Counted from the first letter of the stretch, positions 7,372-15,200 are shown. The stretch: 27,169 nt of DNA from an uncultured Collinsella sp. (GCA_900547125.1 URFU01000014.1:1-27169), one strand, 5' to 3'. Notes: generated from the sequence alone by a model not told the origin. Made by a program: numbers and translations.

Positions 7372-7436
7372 TGGGTTAAAGGTTGCGGGTTCTTTACGGG
7401 AATGTAGTGTGGGCTGCGGAAATGTGGTTCTTTCCG

Positions 7437-7442
7437 TACAAT
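7437..7442 (+). promoter_or_regulatory. Candidate -10 element of the amino-acid ABC operon
   Basis: TACAAT lies 36 bp before the ATPase start codon. The -35 region is not consensus-like, so this is a tentative call based on position and the hexamer alone. Confidence 0.35.
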
Positions 7443-7477
7443 AGTTCAACTCGTGTAAACGCAGGGAAGGGACATTC

Positions 7478-8209
7478 ATGGCAGACATGATCGAGATCAA
7501 GCATCTCAACAAGTACTTTGGCGACCTGCATGTGCTCAAAGATATCAACCTCACCGTCAAGCGCGGCGAGAAGCTCGTAATGATCGGGCCTTCCGGTTCG
7601 GGTAAGTCGACGCTCATCCGTTGCGTCGATTATCTGGAGGAGCCCACGTCGGGCGAGGTCATCGTCGACGGTACGCCGCTCACCAAAAAGAATCACCTGG
7701 AGATGGCTCGCAAGTATAGTTCCATGGTGTTTCAGCAGTTCAACCTGTATCCCAACATGACGGTGCTGGGCAACCTGACGCTCGCGCCCATCAAGCTGCA
7801 AAAGAAGAGCAAGGAGGAGGCGACCGAGATCGCCATCGCCGCGCTCAAGCGCGTCGGCATGGCGCATAAGGCCGGCGAGTATCCGCAGAATCTCTCGGGC
7901 GGTCAGCAGCAGCGCATCGCCATCGCCCGTGCCCTGTGCACTAAGCAGCCCATCATCCTGTTTGACGAGCCGACCTCGGCGCTCGACCCCGAGATGGTCC
8001 AGGAGGTTCTGGACGTTATGATTGAGCTCGCGCAGGAGGACATCACCATGATCTGCGTGACGCACGAGATGGGCTTTGCGCGCCAGGTGGCCGACCGCGT
8101 CATCTTTATGGAGGACGGCCGCATCCTGGAGGAGGGCACACCCGAGCACTTCTTCGATAACCCCGAGAACCCGCGCTGCCGCGAGTTCCTGTCCAAGATT
8201 CTGCACTAG
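7478..8209 (+). CDS. Polar amino acid ABC transporter ATP-binding protein (GluA/GlnQ type)
   Basis: This 243-aa cytoplasmic ATPase powers uptake by the importer encoded in the next three genes. All ABC motifs are intact: Walker A GPSGSGKST (residues 37-45), Q-loop in FQQFNLYPN, signature LSGGQQQR from L139, Walker B ILFDEP with D163/E164, and the switch histidine in VTHEMGFA. The MEDGRILEEGTP tail is typical of the polar amino acid subfamily. AGGGAAGGGA precedes the ATG. It is the first gene of a tight four-gene operon. The order ATPase, binding protein, permease, permease is the same as in the glutamate importer gluABCD of Corynebacterium. Family certainty is high; the substrate rests on the binding protein. 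Confidence 0.94.
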   Translation: MADMIEIKHLNKYFGDLHVLKDINLTVKRGEKLVMIGPSGSGKSTLIRCVDYLEEPTSGEVIVDGTPLTKKNHLEMARKYSSMVFQQFNLYPNMTVLGNLTLAPIKLQKKSKEEATEIAIAALKRVGMAHKAGEYPQNLSGGQQQRIAIARALCTKQPIILFDEPTSALDPEMVQEVLDVMIELAQEDITMICVTHEMGFARQVADRVIFMEDGRILEEGTPEHFFDNPENPRCREFLSKILH

Positions 8210-8217
8210 GCACGGCG

Positions 8218-9093
8218 ATGGACATGACGGATATGACGAGGGCGGCCGTGTCGCGCCGTCACTTTTTGCAGCTGGCTGGCGCCAGCATGCTTGCGCTGAC
8301 GGGGACCGCGCTTACCGGTTGCGGCAACTCCACCAGCGGCGAGGGCTCCGACAAGGGCTCCAAGCTTGCGGCCATCAAGTCGCGTGGCCATCTGAATGCC
8401 GGCGTTAAGAAGGACGTTCCCGGCTATGGCTATTACGACACCGCCAAGGGTCGCTTTGAGGGCATGGAAGTTGATTTGTGCTACCAGATCGCCGCTGCCG
8501 TCTTTGGCGTGAGCTATAAGGAGGCCCGCGCCCAGGAGCTTGTCGAGTTTACCGACGTAACGCCCAAGACACGCGGCCCGCTGATCGATAACGGCCAACT
8601 CGACGTGGTCGCGGCGACCTACACCATCACCGACGAGCGCAAGAAGAGCTGGGATTTCTCGACGCCGTACCGCACCGACTACGTGGGACTCATGGTCAAG
8701 AAGCGTTCGGGCTTTACCTCGATTGAGGACTTGGACGGCAAGGTCATTGGCGTGAGCCAGGGCGCCACCACGCAGGGCCTGATCGAGCAGATGATCAAGG
8801 ACAACGGCTTTAGCTGCAAGCCCGAGTTTAGGGCCTTTAGCGGCTACCCCATCATCAAGAGTTCGCTCGACGCCGGCAATATCGATGTCTTTGCCATGGA
8901 CCGCTCCACGCTGGCCGGTTACATGAACGAGACCGTTGAGCTGCTGCAGCCCGAGGTCAAGTTTGGCGAGCAGGGCTACGGCGTGGCGACCAAGAAGGGC
9001 TGCGACCTTTCGGCCGTGGTCGATCAGGTGATTTGCGATCGCCTGGCCGATGGCTGGCTCGACCAAGAGGTCAAGACCTGGGGTCTTGTATAG
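8218..9093 (+). CDS. Extracellular amino-acid-binding lipoprotein of the ABC importer (aspartate/glutamate type), Tat-like signal
   Basis: This solute-binding protein (291 aa) captures amino acid outside the membrane and delivers it to the permeases. The N-terminus carries VSRRHFLQLAG (residues 11-21), a good twin-arginine motif, then a hydrophobic run and the lipobox LTGC with C35. It therefore looks like a Tat-exported lipoprotein. The mature part has the family-3 fold: AGVKKDVPGYGY, GMEVDLCYQIAAAVFG, VTPKTRGPLIDNGQLDVVAATYTITDERKKSWDFS, and GVSQGATTQ. The TRGPL and SQGATT segments resemble the aspartate/glutamate binder PEB1a and GluB, hence the suggested substrate. Three ATGs (8218, 8224, 8233) compete and no strong ribosome-binding site decides between them. 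It begins 8 bp after the ATPase stop. Confidence 0.9.
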   Translation: MDMTDMTRAAVSRRHFLQLAGASMLALTGTALTGCGNSTSGEGSDKGSKLAAIKSRGHLNAGVKKDVPGYGYYDTAKGRFEGMEVDLCYQIAAAVFGVSYKEARAQELVEFTDVTPKTRGPLIDNGQLDVVAATYTITDERKKSWDFSTPYRTDYVGLMVKKRSGFTSIEDLDGKVIGVSQGATTQGLIEQMIKDNGFSCKPEFRAFSGYPIIKSSLDAGNIDVFAMDRSTLAGYMNETVELLQPEVKFGEQGYGVATKKGCDLSAVVDQVICDRLADGWLDQEVKTWGLV

Positions 9094-9118
9094 GCGCATC
9101 GTCCAAGGAAGGAATCAA

Positions 9119-9865
9119 ATGCTCGAAGGATTATTTGACGCCGACCGTTGGTCGACGACATTTCAAAACATGGGGCCCTTCTGGGAGGGCTTTGGCGTGA
9201 CGCTGCAGGTGGTCGTTGCCGGTCTGCTGCTGTCGCTGGTGCTGGGCACGCTGCTGGGTGTGTTCTCTACCACCCGTTCGCGTGTGCTGCGTGCCATAAG
9301 CCGCGTGTACGTGGAGTTTTACCAGAACACCCCGCTGCCCGTGCAGGTGCTCTTTATGTACATGGCCGGTCCGCAGTTTTTGCAGGCCATGACCGGTGCC
9401 GACCAGCCGGTGCGCATCGCGCCGTTCGTGCTGGGCTTCTTGGGCGTGGGTCTGTATCACGCGGCCTACATTTCGGAGGTCATCCGCACCGGTATCGAGG
9501 CGGTTCCGCGCGGTCAGATGGAGGCGGCCCAGAGCCAGGGCTTCACCCGTGCGCAGGCGTACTGGTACATCGTGCTGCCCCAGACATTCAAGATCATTCT
9601 GCCGCCGCTGTGTAACCAGGCGCTCAACCTGGTCAAGAACACGTCGGTGCTTGCGCTCGTGGCCGGCGGCGACCTTATGTACCGTTCCGACAACTTTGTG
9701 AGTCTGTACGGTTACCTGCAGGGATACATCGTCTGCTGCCTTATGTACTTCATCATCTGCTTTCCGCTCGCCATGCTGGTGCAGTGGCTCGAGCGCCGCT
9801 CCAAGGAGCGTCCGCGCGGCGTAAGTCTGGCCGAGCTGGGGCTCGACAACGTAGAGGAGGCCTAG
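9119..9865 (+). CDS. Amino acid ABC transporter permease, first subunit
   Basis: This 248-aa inner-membrane subunit belongs to the HisM/GlnP family and forms half of the translocation pore. The first helix is GFGVTLQVVVAGLLLSLVLGTLLG. The family segment YVEFYQNTPLPVQVLFMY follows, then the EAA-loop contact for the ATPase in EVIRTGIEAVPRGQMEAAQSQGF. The closing helices include YIVCCLMYFIICFPLAMLVQWLER. The ATG at 9119 is chosen because AAGGAAGG lies just upstream and it follows the binding-protein stop. The longer open frame back to 9050 overlaps that gene and lacks a ribosome-binding site. It pairs with the permease starting 3 bp after its stop. Confidence 0.93.
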   Translation: MLEGLFDADRWSTTFQNMGPFWEGFGVTLQVVVAGLLLSLVLGTLLGVFSTTRSRVLRAISRVYVEFYQNTPLPVQVLFMYMAGPQFLQAMTGADQPVRIAPFVLGFLGVGLYHAAYISEVIRTGIEAVPRGQMEAAQSQGFTRAQAYWYIVLPQTFKIILPPLCNQALNLVKNTSVLALVAGGDLMYRSDNFVSLYGYLQGYIVCCLMYFIICFPLAMLVQWLERRSKERPRGVSLAELGLDNVEEA

Positions 9866-9868
9866 CGC

Positions 9869-10507
9869 ATGGAAATCTTCAACGCGACCAACCTGCTCTA
9901 CATTTGGGGCGGCTTTGTTAAGACAATCGAGATCTCGGCGCTGTCGATCTTTTTCTCGCTCATCTTTGGCACGGTGCTGGCACTCGTTAAGAGCTATGCG
10001 CCCCGCCCGTTCCGTATTTTGGTGAGTGCCTATATCGAGCTGTTCCGTTGCACGCCGAACCTGCTGTGGATCCTGTTTATCTACTTTACGGTGCAGGGTT
10101 TGGACATTGTGATTTCGACCATTGCCTTTACGCTGTTTACCAGCGCTGTTATGGCCGAGATTGTGCGCGGCGGCCTCAACTCGATTCCGCGCGGCCAGTT
10201 TGAGGCGGCGCAGAGCCAGGGCTTCGGCTTCTTTGCCACCATGCGCTACATCATTCTGCCGCAGACGTTTAAGACGATCATTCCGGCGCTGTTTAGCCAG
10301 TGCACGACCGTCATTAAGGACAGCTCGTATCTTTCGGGTATTAACGTGGCCGAGCTCATGTACACGGCAAATGTCGTGATGGCCCACGCGATCGACCTGT
10401 CGCAGGTGCTTATGCTCTACGGCCTGGTGTTTGCGATGTACTTTGTGCTCAACTTTGGTATCTCGCTGCTGGTGAGGGCATATCAACGCCGTATCGTGGC
10501 AGCGTAG
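9869..10507 (+). CDS. Amino acid ABC transporter permease, second subunit
   Basis: This 212-aa membrane protein is the partner permease of the preceding gene. The first helix covers GGFVKTIEISALSIFFSLIFG. The family segment YIELFRCTPNLLWILFIYF follows. The ATPase-docking EAA loop is EIVRGGLNSIPRGQFEAAQSQGF, which parallels EVIRTGIEAVPRGQMEAAQSQGF in the first subunit, so the two likely arose by duplication and form a heterodimer. The ATG comes 3 bp after the previous stop and uses a GAGGAGG inside the upstream gene, implying translational coupling. The gene is slightly short for the family but complete. A large structured repeat begins at its stop codon. Confidence 0.93.
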   Translation: MEIFNATNLLYIWGGFVKTIEISALSIFFSLIFGTVLALVKSYAPRPFRILVSAYIELFRCTPNLLWILFIYFTVQGLDIVISTIAFTLFTSAVMAEIVRGGLNSIPRGQFEAAQSQGFGFFATMRYIILPQTFKTIIPALFSQCTTVIKDSSYLSGINVAELMYTANVVMAHAIDLSQVLMLYGLVFAMYFVLNFGISLLVRAYQRRIVAA

Positions 10508-10614
10508 TCCTGCTTCCCCAAGCACGGCACCTTGCCCCTCAATCGTCGCTTGCGTACATTTAGTACGCGGCGCTCCTCTTTCGGGGCAATCTGCCGCACT
10601 TGGGAAACCAGGAC
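10507..10614. repeat. 108-bp multi-stem palindromic element after the ABC operon
   Basis: Nested arms pair along the whole stretch. GTCCTGCTTCCCCAAG (10507-10522) pairs with CTTGGGAAACCAGGAC (10599-10614) with two mismatches. CGGCA (10525-10529) pairs with TGCCG (10592-10596), and TTGCCCC (10532-10538) with GGGGCAA (10583-10589). The apical stem is GCGTAC-ATTTA-GTACGC (10552-10568). It begins at the last base of the operon's stop codon and could end or stabilise the transcript, although no T-run follows. Confidence 0.75.
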
Positions 10615-10678
10615 GGTCGTAAGTGACAAAATGGGAATCAGGAATCGCCTATTTCTCATTTGCTAGAAAGGAATCGCG

Positions 10679-11302
10679 ATGAGCGATCTGGAGAATAAGA
10701 AGAATCCTGTGGTCATTACCATCGCGCGCGACTTTGGCGCCGAGGGCCACGAGATTGGCCGCATGCTTGCCAACGAGTTGGGGATTCCGCTGTACGATAA
10801 CGAGCTGCTGGTGCGTGCGTCGCTGCGCGCGGGCGAGTCGCTCGATAAGATGGCCGCCTATGACGAGCGTCTGGCCGTGGAGAACATGGCGTTTCTGCCC
10901 GACCGCTACGATGCGCGTTCGTACTCGGACAAGTTGTTCCAAAAGATGAGCCAGGTGATTTTGGATCTGGGCGAGACCGAGAGCTGCATTATCGAGGGCC
11001 GCCTGTCTGATTACCTGCTGCGCAACAACCCCAACCATATTGCCGTGTTGGTGACCGCTCCCTTTGAGGACCGCGTTGAGATCGTGCGCAAAAAGCGTGG
11101 CCTTAACAAAAAGAAGGGCGCCAAGCTGGTCAAGCAGCAGCAGAAGGCGCGCGAGGCGTTCTACAAGCGCTACAGCGCCGGAAAGTGGAAGATGACGAGC
11201 GGCAAAGACATCGTCGTCAACCGCGCCAAGTTGGGACGCGAGGGCTGTAAAGACGTTATCGCCGCCGCCTACCGCTACAAAGTGGCGCAACTCGAGGCTT
11301 AA
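10679..11302 (+). CDS. Cytidylate kinase-like family protein
   Basis: The 207-aa product matches the cytidylate-kinase-like family (PF13189), P-loop proteins related to Cmk but of undetermined substrate. The N-terminal nucleotide-binding element is ITIARDFGAEGHEIGR (about 13-28), the family's variant of a P-loop. It is followed by the conserved LGIPLYDNELL, the acidic segment ETESCIIEGRLSDYLL, and an arginine-rich lid-like region EDRVEIVRKKRGLNKKKGAKLVKQQQ. The end has the ITSGKD-like KMTSGKDIVVNRAKLGREG. GAAAGGAATCGCG precedes the ATG. It stands alone between two hairpins and converges with the LuxR gene. It should not be taken as the essential CMP kinase, which is a different, canonical Cmk. 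Confidence 0.85.
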   Translation: MSDLENKKNPVVITIARDFGAEGHEIGRMLANELGIPLYDNELLVRASLRAGESLDKMAAYDERLAVENMAFLPDRYDARSYSDKLFQKMSQVILDLGETESCIIEGRLSDYLLRNNPNHIAVLVTAPFEDRVEIVRKKRGLNKKKGAKLVKQQQKAREAFYKRYSAGKWKMTSGKDIVVNRAKLGREGCKDVIAAAYRYKVAQLEA

Positions 11303-11308
11303 CCGACC

Positions 11309-11351
11309 AAAAACCACCACAAAGGGGACAGGCACCTTTGTGGTGGTTTTT
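11309..11351. terminator. Bidirectional terminator-like hairpin with GGACAGGCA loop (repeat copy 1)
   Basis: AAAAACCACCACAAAGG (11309-11325) pairs perfectly over 17 bp with CCTTTGTGGTGGTTTTT (11335-11351), leaving the loop GGACAGGCA. A- and T-runs at the two ends make it a plausible terminator in both directions, fitting its place between convergent genes. The same stem-loop recurs at 12927, 15233 and 22253. Confidence 0.85.
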
Positions 11352-11354
11352 GTT

Positions 11355-12761
11355 TTAGGCGGAGGGGAAGGCCTTGGTGAGACCGGCGCGCGTCTGCGTG
11401 TCGGTCTTTTGGTAGATAGAGCTCAGGTGGCGCTGCACCATGCGCATCGAGATACCGAGCTCCTCGGCGACCTGCTTGAGCGGGCGTTCATCCTGGGTCA
11501 CGGCTATGAGCACGTCGACTTCGCGCGGGGTGAGAGCGTGGTTGGCGATGAAGGCCTGGTGTTGCTCCTCGATGGTGGGGGCGGCGAGTGCTTCTTCTGC
11601 CAGCTGCTCGCGCTCGCGCTCCTGCTCGGTTTGGGGCAGGCGGAACAGGCCCGCGGCTACAAACGCCACACTCGCCGCCACAAGCAGCATGAGCGCACCG
11701 ATCATGATGAGGGCAACGTTGCCCGAGGTCACGAGGGCAAGCGAGATGCCCGATGTAGTGAATGCACATACATTGTTGGCGGCGCGCCCCATGCCGGCCC
11801 AGAGGGCGGGTGCATGCATGCGCGGTGCCAGCTGTGTAAAGGTGGCGGTAAAGAACGTGACAAAAAAGCCCGAGCTCAGGTAAAAGACGACAAGGCCTAG
11901 GTTGGGATCGGCGCCGGCTTCCACGGCCAAGATCGAGATGGTGGAAAGTGCCGTGACGCCGAGCATGATGAGACCCATGTAGCGACGTTCGGCAAGATCA
12001 AAGATAAGACCGGCGGCAAGGCCGCTTGCCGCCAAAAAGAGGCGCGGCCAAGTCTGCACGGCAATGGTGCCGTGGGCGTTGGAGAGCGTGACCACGTTGT
12101 CGAGGGTCGAGAACAAGCAGGCAAGAATCATGACGAGCGCGATGCTCCAACATGCCTGCTTGGCGAGGGCGCGTGAGGGCTCGGCAAAGGGGTTGACGGT
12201 GGGATTGGGACTCTCGGCAGCCTTTAGGGGAACGACGCTGAGGGCGGATATGGCGATAGTCGCTGCGCCAAGGACGATGAGCTCTGCGATACCGCCGCAA
12301 TTGAGCTGGTTGACGGCGAACTGCATCAGGATGCCCGCGGCATAGGCTGCTCCCGCACCGGTGGCGAGCTTGGGATCGTCTTGGAATGCCGTCGCGAAGG
12401 CGTGGTGAGCGGCGGCACCCAGCAGGCCGAGTCCAAGGAATGCCACGCAGCCCAGAATTTCGAGGACAAGCGGGGCCGTAGGGAACTGAATTTGGGTCAG
12501 GCCCACGATGACGATAGGGACGGCGGCGGCGTTGACGGCTGCCAGTGAGTGGCCTTTGCGCCGTGCGAGCCCGAGCAGCGGCGCGTATCCGATAAAGCCG
12601 AGCACGCTCGCACCCAGAATAAAGCCCTGTGCGATTACAACGCGTTCGGCACCGGCGAGCAGCCCGACGTTGACGTCGAAACGAAACTCGGCGGCAAGGA
12701 AGGCGAAGGTGAAGAGCGCGAGTGCCAGAAGCGCGTTGATTTTAGACCTGCTCAGGTTCAA
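11355..12761 (-). CDS. Membrane-bound LuxR-family transcriptional regulator (multi-TM sensor plus HTH)
   Basis: The 468-aa protein has about twelve hydrophobic helices (residues ~8-380) resembling a transporter fold. A charged linker (QTEQEREREQLAEEALAAP) follows, then a C-terminal LuxR helix-turn-helix: ALTPREVDVLIAV, QVAEELGISMRMVQRHLSSIYQKT (about 408-465). This architecture is abundant in Coriobacteriia, where such proteins are thought to sense small molecules at the membrane. No receiver or PAS domain is present. Translation appears to start at TTG (12759-12761), with AAAGGA about 6 bp upstream; no ATG or GTG fits better. It is divergent from the surface-protein gene at 12988, so that gene is a candidate target, but this is inference. 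The gene ends next to the hairpin at 11309-11351. Confidence 0.88.
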   Translation of the reverse strand: MNLSRSKINALLALALFTFAFLAAEFRFDVNVGLLAGAERVVIAQGFILGASVLGFIGYAPLLGLARRKGHSLAAVNAAAVPIVIVGLTQIQFPTAPLVLEILGCVAFLGLGLLGAAAHHAFATAFQDDPKLATGAGAAYAAGILMQFAVNQLNCGGIAELIVLGAATIAISALSVVPLKAAESPNPTVNPFAEPSRALAKQACWSIALVMILACLFSTLDNVVTLSNAHGTIAVQTWPRLFLAASGLAAGLIFDLAERRYMGLIMLGVTALSTISILAVEAGADPNLGLVVFYLSSGFFVTFFTATFTQLAPRMHAPALWAGMGRAANNVCAFTTSGISLALVTSGNVALIMIGALMLLVAASVAFVAAGLFRLPQTEQEREREQLAEEALAAPTIEEQHQAFIANHALTPREVDVLIAVTQDERPLKQVAEELGISMRMVQRHLSSIYQKTDTQTRAGLTKAFPSA

Positions 12762-12798
12762 GGACAGTCCTTTGGGTGGACGAATAATCGTGTCCTCG

Positions 12799-12804
12799 AT
12801 TGTA
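12799..12804 (-). promoter_or_regulatory. Candidate -10 element for the LuxR gene
   Basis: On the minus strand TACAAT lies 37 bp before the TTG start. The -35 region is poor, so the call is tentative. Confidence 0.3.
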
Positions 12805-12863
12805 GCGTTCCCGGGACGAGTGTGGCGATGGCGAAATCATATTGAATTAAACCGCAGGTAGAG

Positions 12864-12891
12864 GCCTAGGTTCACATCTACGAACCTAGGC
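12864..12891. promoter_or_regulatory. Operator-like inverted repeat upstream of surface protein 1
   Basis: GCCTAGGTTC (12864-12873) and GAACCTAGGC (12882-12891) are perfect reverse complements separated by 8 bp. CGCAGGTAGA stands immediately before. The same arrangement, CGCAGGTAGA plus TAGGTTC-N8-GAACCTA, precedes surface protein 2 at 15281-15314. It lies between divergent genes, so it could act on either one. Confidence 0.55.
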
Positions 12892-12926
12892 ATCTGGAGT
12901 CATTTGGCACATCTTGGTGGTACAGG

Positions 12927-12961
12927 ACCACCACAAAGGGGACAGGCACCTTTGTGGTGGT
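12927..12961. repeat. GGACAGGCA-loop hairpin, copy 2
   Basis: ACCACCACAAAGG (12927-12939) pairs perfectly with CCTTTGTGGTGGT (12949-12961) across GGACAGGCA. It ends 26 bp before the start codon of the surface-protein gene, so it would lie in or near the 5' leader. Unlike copy 1 it lacks a T-run. Confidence 0.8.
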
Positions 12962-12987
12962 ATGTCCCTACGACCAAGGAGGCCGTT

Positions 12988-14946
12988 ATGAACGTAAGCC
13001 ACTTTGACAAGCAAGCTCAACGTGAGTCCACCTGCTCGTTGGTTCACGGTACCTGGCGTTGTGTGGGTGCCAAAATAGCTTGCGCCGGCGCGTGTGCGCT
13101 TATGGTCGGTCAGTTGCTGCTGCCGAGCGTGGCGCTGGCGACGGAATGCGCCGATCCCGCCGCCGGGACGGATGAGGTTGTCGCGGTTCCGGTGACGCCG
13201 GCGGTTGCGGAGGATACGGCGGCTCCGGCGCCGGTACCGGTGGCTCCGGCTGCGCCGATGACTGACGCGGCTCCGGCGGCACCGTCCACGGCAGAAGCTC
13301 AGCAAGATCAGCAGGACGCACCGGCGGCAACGGTGAACGATACGGTTGCTGTCAACCAAGATGGCTCTCTTGGTGGCACCGACAGCTCGTCGGCAAACAA
13401 CGCCATCATGCCCTGCGGTGTGACCGATGTTGTTGGCGGCAGCGACGTTAGGGTCAATACGACCGTGGTTCCCCGCTACACGGACTGTGTGCTTCCGTGC
13501 AATGTCACACTCGAAAAGGGCCAGCCGTATACCCACGATTTTCCCGATGTTGAGGGTGGCATTCCAGAAGCGCTTGCGAGCGAAGTCGTCGAGGTTAAGT
13601 ACTACAGGGCCGATGCCGCTTCGGGCACTCTGGTCGAAGTTCAGGATGCATCCATGTCCGACGTGACGGCTCGCTTCGAACCCGCTGGCGATCACATGAG
13701 GCTGACGCTGACCTTTACGGGTGGCGCGGCAGGCGGCTCGTATCGACTCACGCGCAATGAGGCTCTCTATATTGGCTCGGCACTGGAGTATACCGGAACT
13801 GACTATGAAGACAGCTCGACTATCGTCAACGAAACCAGGTACGATTATTACCTCCGCTATGCCATCAATAGCGAAATTACGCTTGTTGCATCGGAAAACG
13901 AAGCCCTCCATAACCTGAATGTCAACGACGTGAAGACCGACTACGCGCCCGGCGAGGCGCCGCGCGCGACTGCGACGGTCCCCGCTGCCGATGCCGACAA
14001 GTACGAGATCGCCTACGAGTGCTGGGAAGAGATGGATGCCAGCGACCCTACGGGGCTCACGCCCGTTGCCTTCTGGTATTCCGACCCTGCCAAGTATCCG
14101 ACGGGCGCGAGGAGGATTGAACACTTCGAAGATGGTAAGTTCTACATGTACTCCGTTGAGCTGAGGCTCAAGGGCGACAATACCGTGGCCGATGACTGCA
14201 ATATGAACGTCAACGGTCATTGGGTGCACCACGTAAAGACCGTCAACGGCGTCTTCGCGCCAAACGCTGACAATATGGTGTGCGAGCAGCCGCTCGACGA
14301 ATGGCGGGCCATCGACGTTATCGAGATCAACGGTGCCACGACCACCTTCAAGGCAGGCGATAGGCCGGTCTTTACGGCGAATGTTCCGACGGGCTCCAAC
14401 TCCCTTCCTCAGTGTGAGTACTGGATGGGTAGCGACGGCAGCGAGGTGAATTCCGTTGAGTTTTGGGACCAGCACATCACCAATCACATCGCCGCCTTTA
14501 AGCCCGGCGTGACCTATCGCTACGGTATCTACCTCACGCCCGCGCGCGGCTTCTACTTCACGCCCGACACCAAGCTGGTGATCAACGGTCAGGAGTGCGG
14601 CTACCAGGTGGGCGAAGCGAGTGTAGTTGATCCCGAGAGCGGTTGGATCTACACCCTGTGGCTCAACACCGATCTGACCTTTACGCCCGAGGCCACGCCG
14701 ACCCCCGATCCGCAGCCTACGCCGGATCCCAAGCCGGCGCCGCAGCCTGGGGTGAAGCCCGCGGCCAAGCCGGCCACGACAACCGCCACGACCAAGACGG
14801 TTGAGAAAACCACGCAGGCCAAGAAGGGCGATGCTGTCCTGGCTACCACGGGGGATACCACCGCGATGACGGTCGCCGCCCTAGGCATCGCCGGCGCAAC
14901 CGTAGCCGCCGCCGGCCTCGCCGCGACCAAGCGCCGCAAGCATTAG
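12988..14946 (+). CDS. Surface protein 1: secreted, sortase-anchored (LATTG) protein with tandem beta-rich repeats
   Basis: This 652-aa protein is predicted to be exported and joined to the cell wall. The ATG at 12988 follows a strong AAGGAGG. The signal peptide has a hydrophobic core at about residues 28-48 and likely cleavage after VALA (51/52). An Ala/Pro-rich, probably flexible stretch covers about 55-115. Two related domains of about 100 residues follow (about 307-410 and 442-535). Each goes from a VxxNDV/IEINGAT-like strand through an aromatic core to a VNGH/INGQ end, typical of Ig-like stalk domains. A proline-rich spacer (PTPDPQPTPDPKP) leads to LATTGD (L618-D623), a hydrophobic helix and the tail KRRKH. 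LAXTG is the motif attributed to class E sortases. The ligand is unknown. The anchor is nearly identical to that of the next gene. Confidence 0.85.
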   Translation: MNVSHFDKQAQRESTCSLVHGTWRCVGAKIACAGACALMVGQLLLPSVALATECADPAAGTDEVVAVPVTPAVAEDTAAPAPVPVAPAAPMTDAAPAAPSTAEAQQDQQDAPAATVNDTVAVNQDGSLGGTDSSSANNAIMPCGVTDVVGGSDVRVNTTVVPRYTDCVLPCNVTLEKGQPYTHDFPDVEGGIPEALASEVVEVKYYRADAASGTLVEVQDASMSDVTARFEPAGDHMRLTLTFTGGAAGGSYRLTRNEALYIGSALEYTGTDYEDSSTIVNETRYDYYLRYAINSEITLVASENEALHNLNVNDVKTDYAPGEAPRATATVPAADADKYEIAYECWEEMDASDPTGLTPVAFWYSDPAKYPTGARRIEHFEDGKFYMYSVELRLKGDNTVADDCNMNVNGHWVHHVKTVNGVFAPNADNMVCEQPLDEWRAIDVIEINGATTTFKAGDRPVFTANVPTGSNSLPQCEYWMGSDGSEVNSVEFWDQHITNHIAAFKPGVTYRYGIYLTPARGFYFTPDTKLVINGQECGYQVGEASVVDPESGWIYTLWLNTDLTFTPEATPTPDPQPTPDPKPAPQPGVKPAAKPATTTATTKTVEKTTQAKKGDAVLATTGDTTAMTVAALGIAGATVAAAGLAATKRRKH

Positions 14947-14982
14947 AGCTGGGTGACGGCTCCCGTTCTCGGCCTCAGTAAA

Positions 14983-15200
14983 ATCTCGATCTGTAACACC
15001 AAACTGCCCAAAACGGCTCTAGATGTTACAGATTGAGATGAACCGAATGGCCGCCAACCTAACGTCTCGATCTGTAACACGTAGCGGGGAATTTGGTCTC
15101 TAACTGTTACAGATTGAGACAAAGCGGGGGCGGCTGGAGCAATATCTCGATCTGTAACAACTACAAGGCTCAACAGGGCCTAACTGTTACAGATCGAGAC
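14983..15200. repeat. Alternating-orientation 16-nt arm array, copy A (three 57-nt palindromic units)
   Basis: Six copies of the 16-nt arm RTCTCGATCTGTAACA occur, alternately direct and inverted. They lie at 14983-14998, 15024-15039, 15064-15079, 15105-15120, 15144-15159 and 15185-15200. Within each unit the loop is exactly 25 nt; the gaps between units are 24 and 23 nt. Arm starts are therefore 39-41 bp apart. Each unit could fold as a 16-bp stem with at most one wobble. The array starts 37 bp after the surface protein 1 stop codon. It is not a CRISPR array, because the repeats alternate in orientation. Function unknown. Confidence 0.9.

Noticed and set aside
9131..10525. 464-codon minus-strand frame opposite the two permease genes
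   Set aside because: Its sequence is rich in His, Arg and Gln with no domain, and the plus-strand permeases are clear family members.
12904..12987. Longer N-terminus for surface protein 1 starting at 12904
   Set aside because: The extension would translate the GGACAGGCA-loop hairpin, lacks a ribosome-binding site, and puts 28 extra residues before a good signal peptide. The ATG at 12988 has AAGGAGG.
14983..15200. CRISPR array
   Set aside because: Spacing is CRISPR-like (16-nt arms, 23-25-nt intervals), but the repeats alternate in orientation, are short and slightly variable, and intervals are shared with a second copy 7 kb away. No cas gene is nearby.
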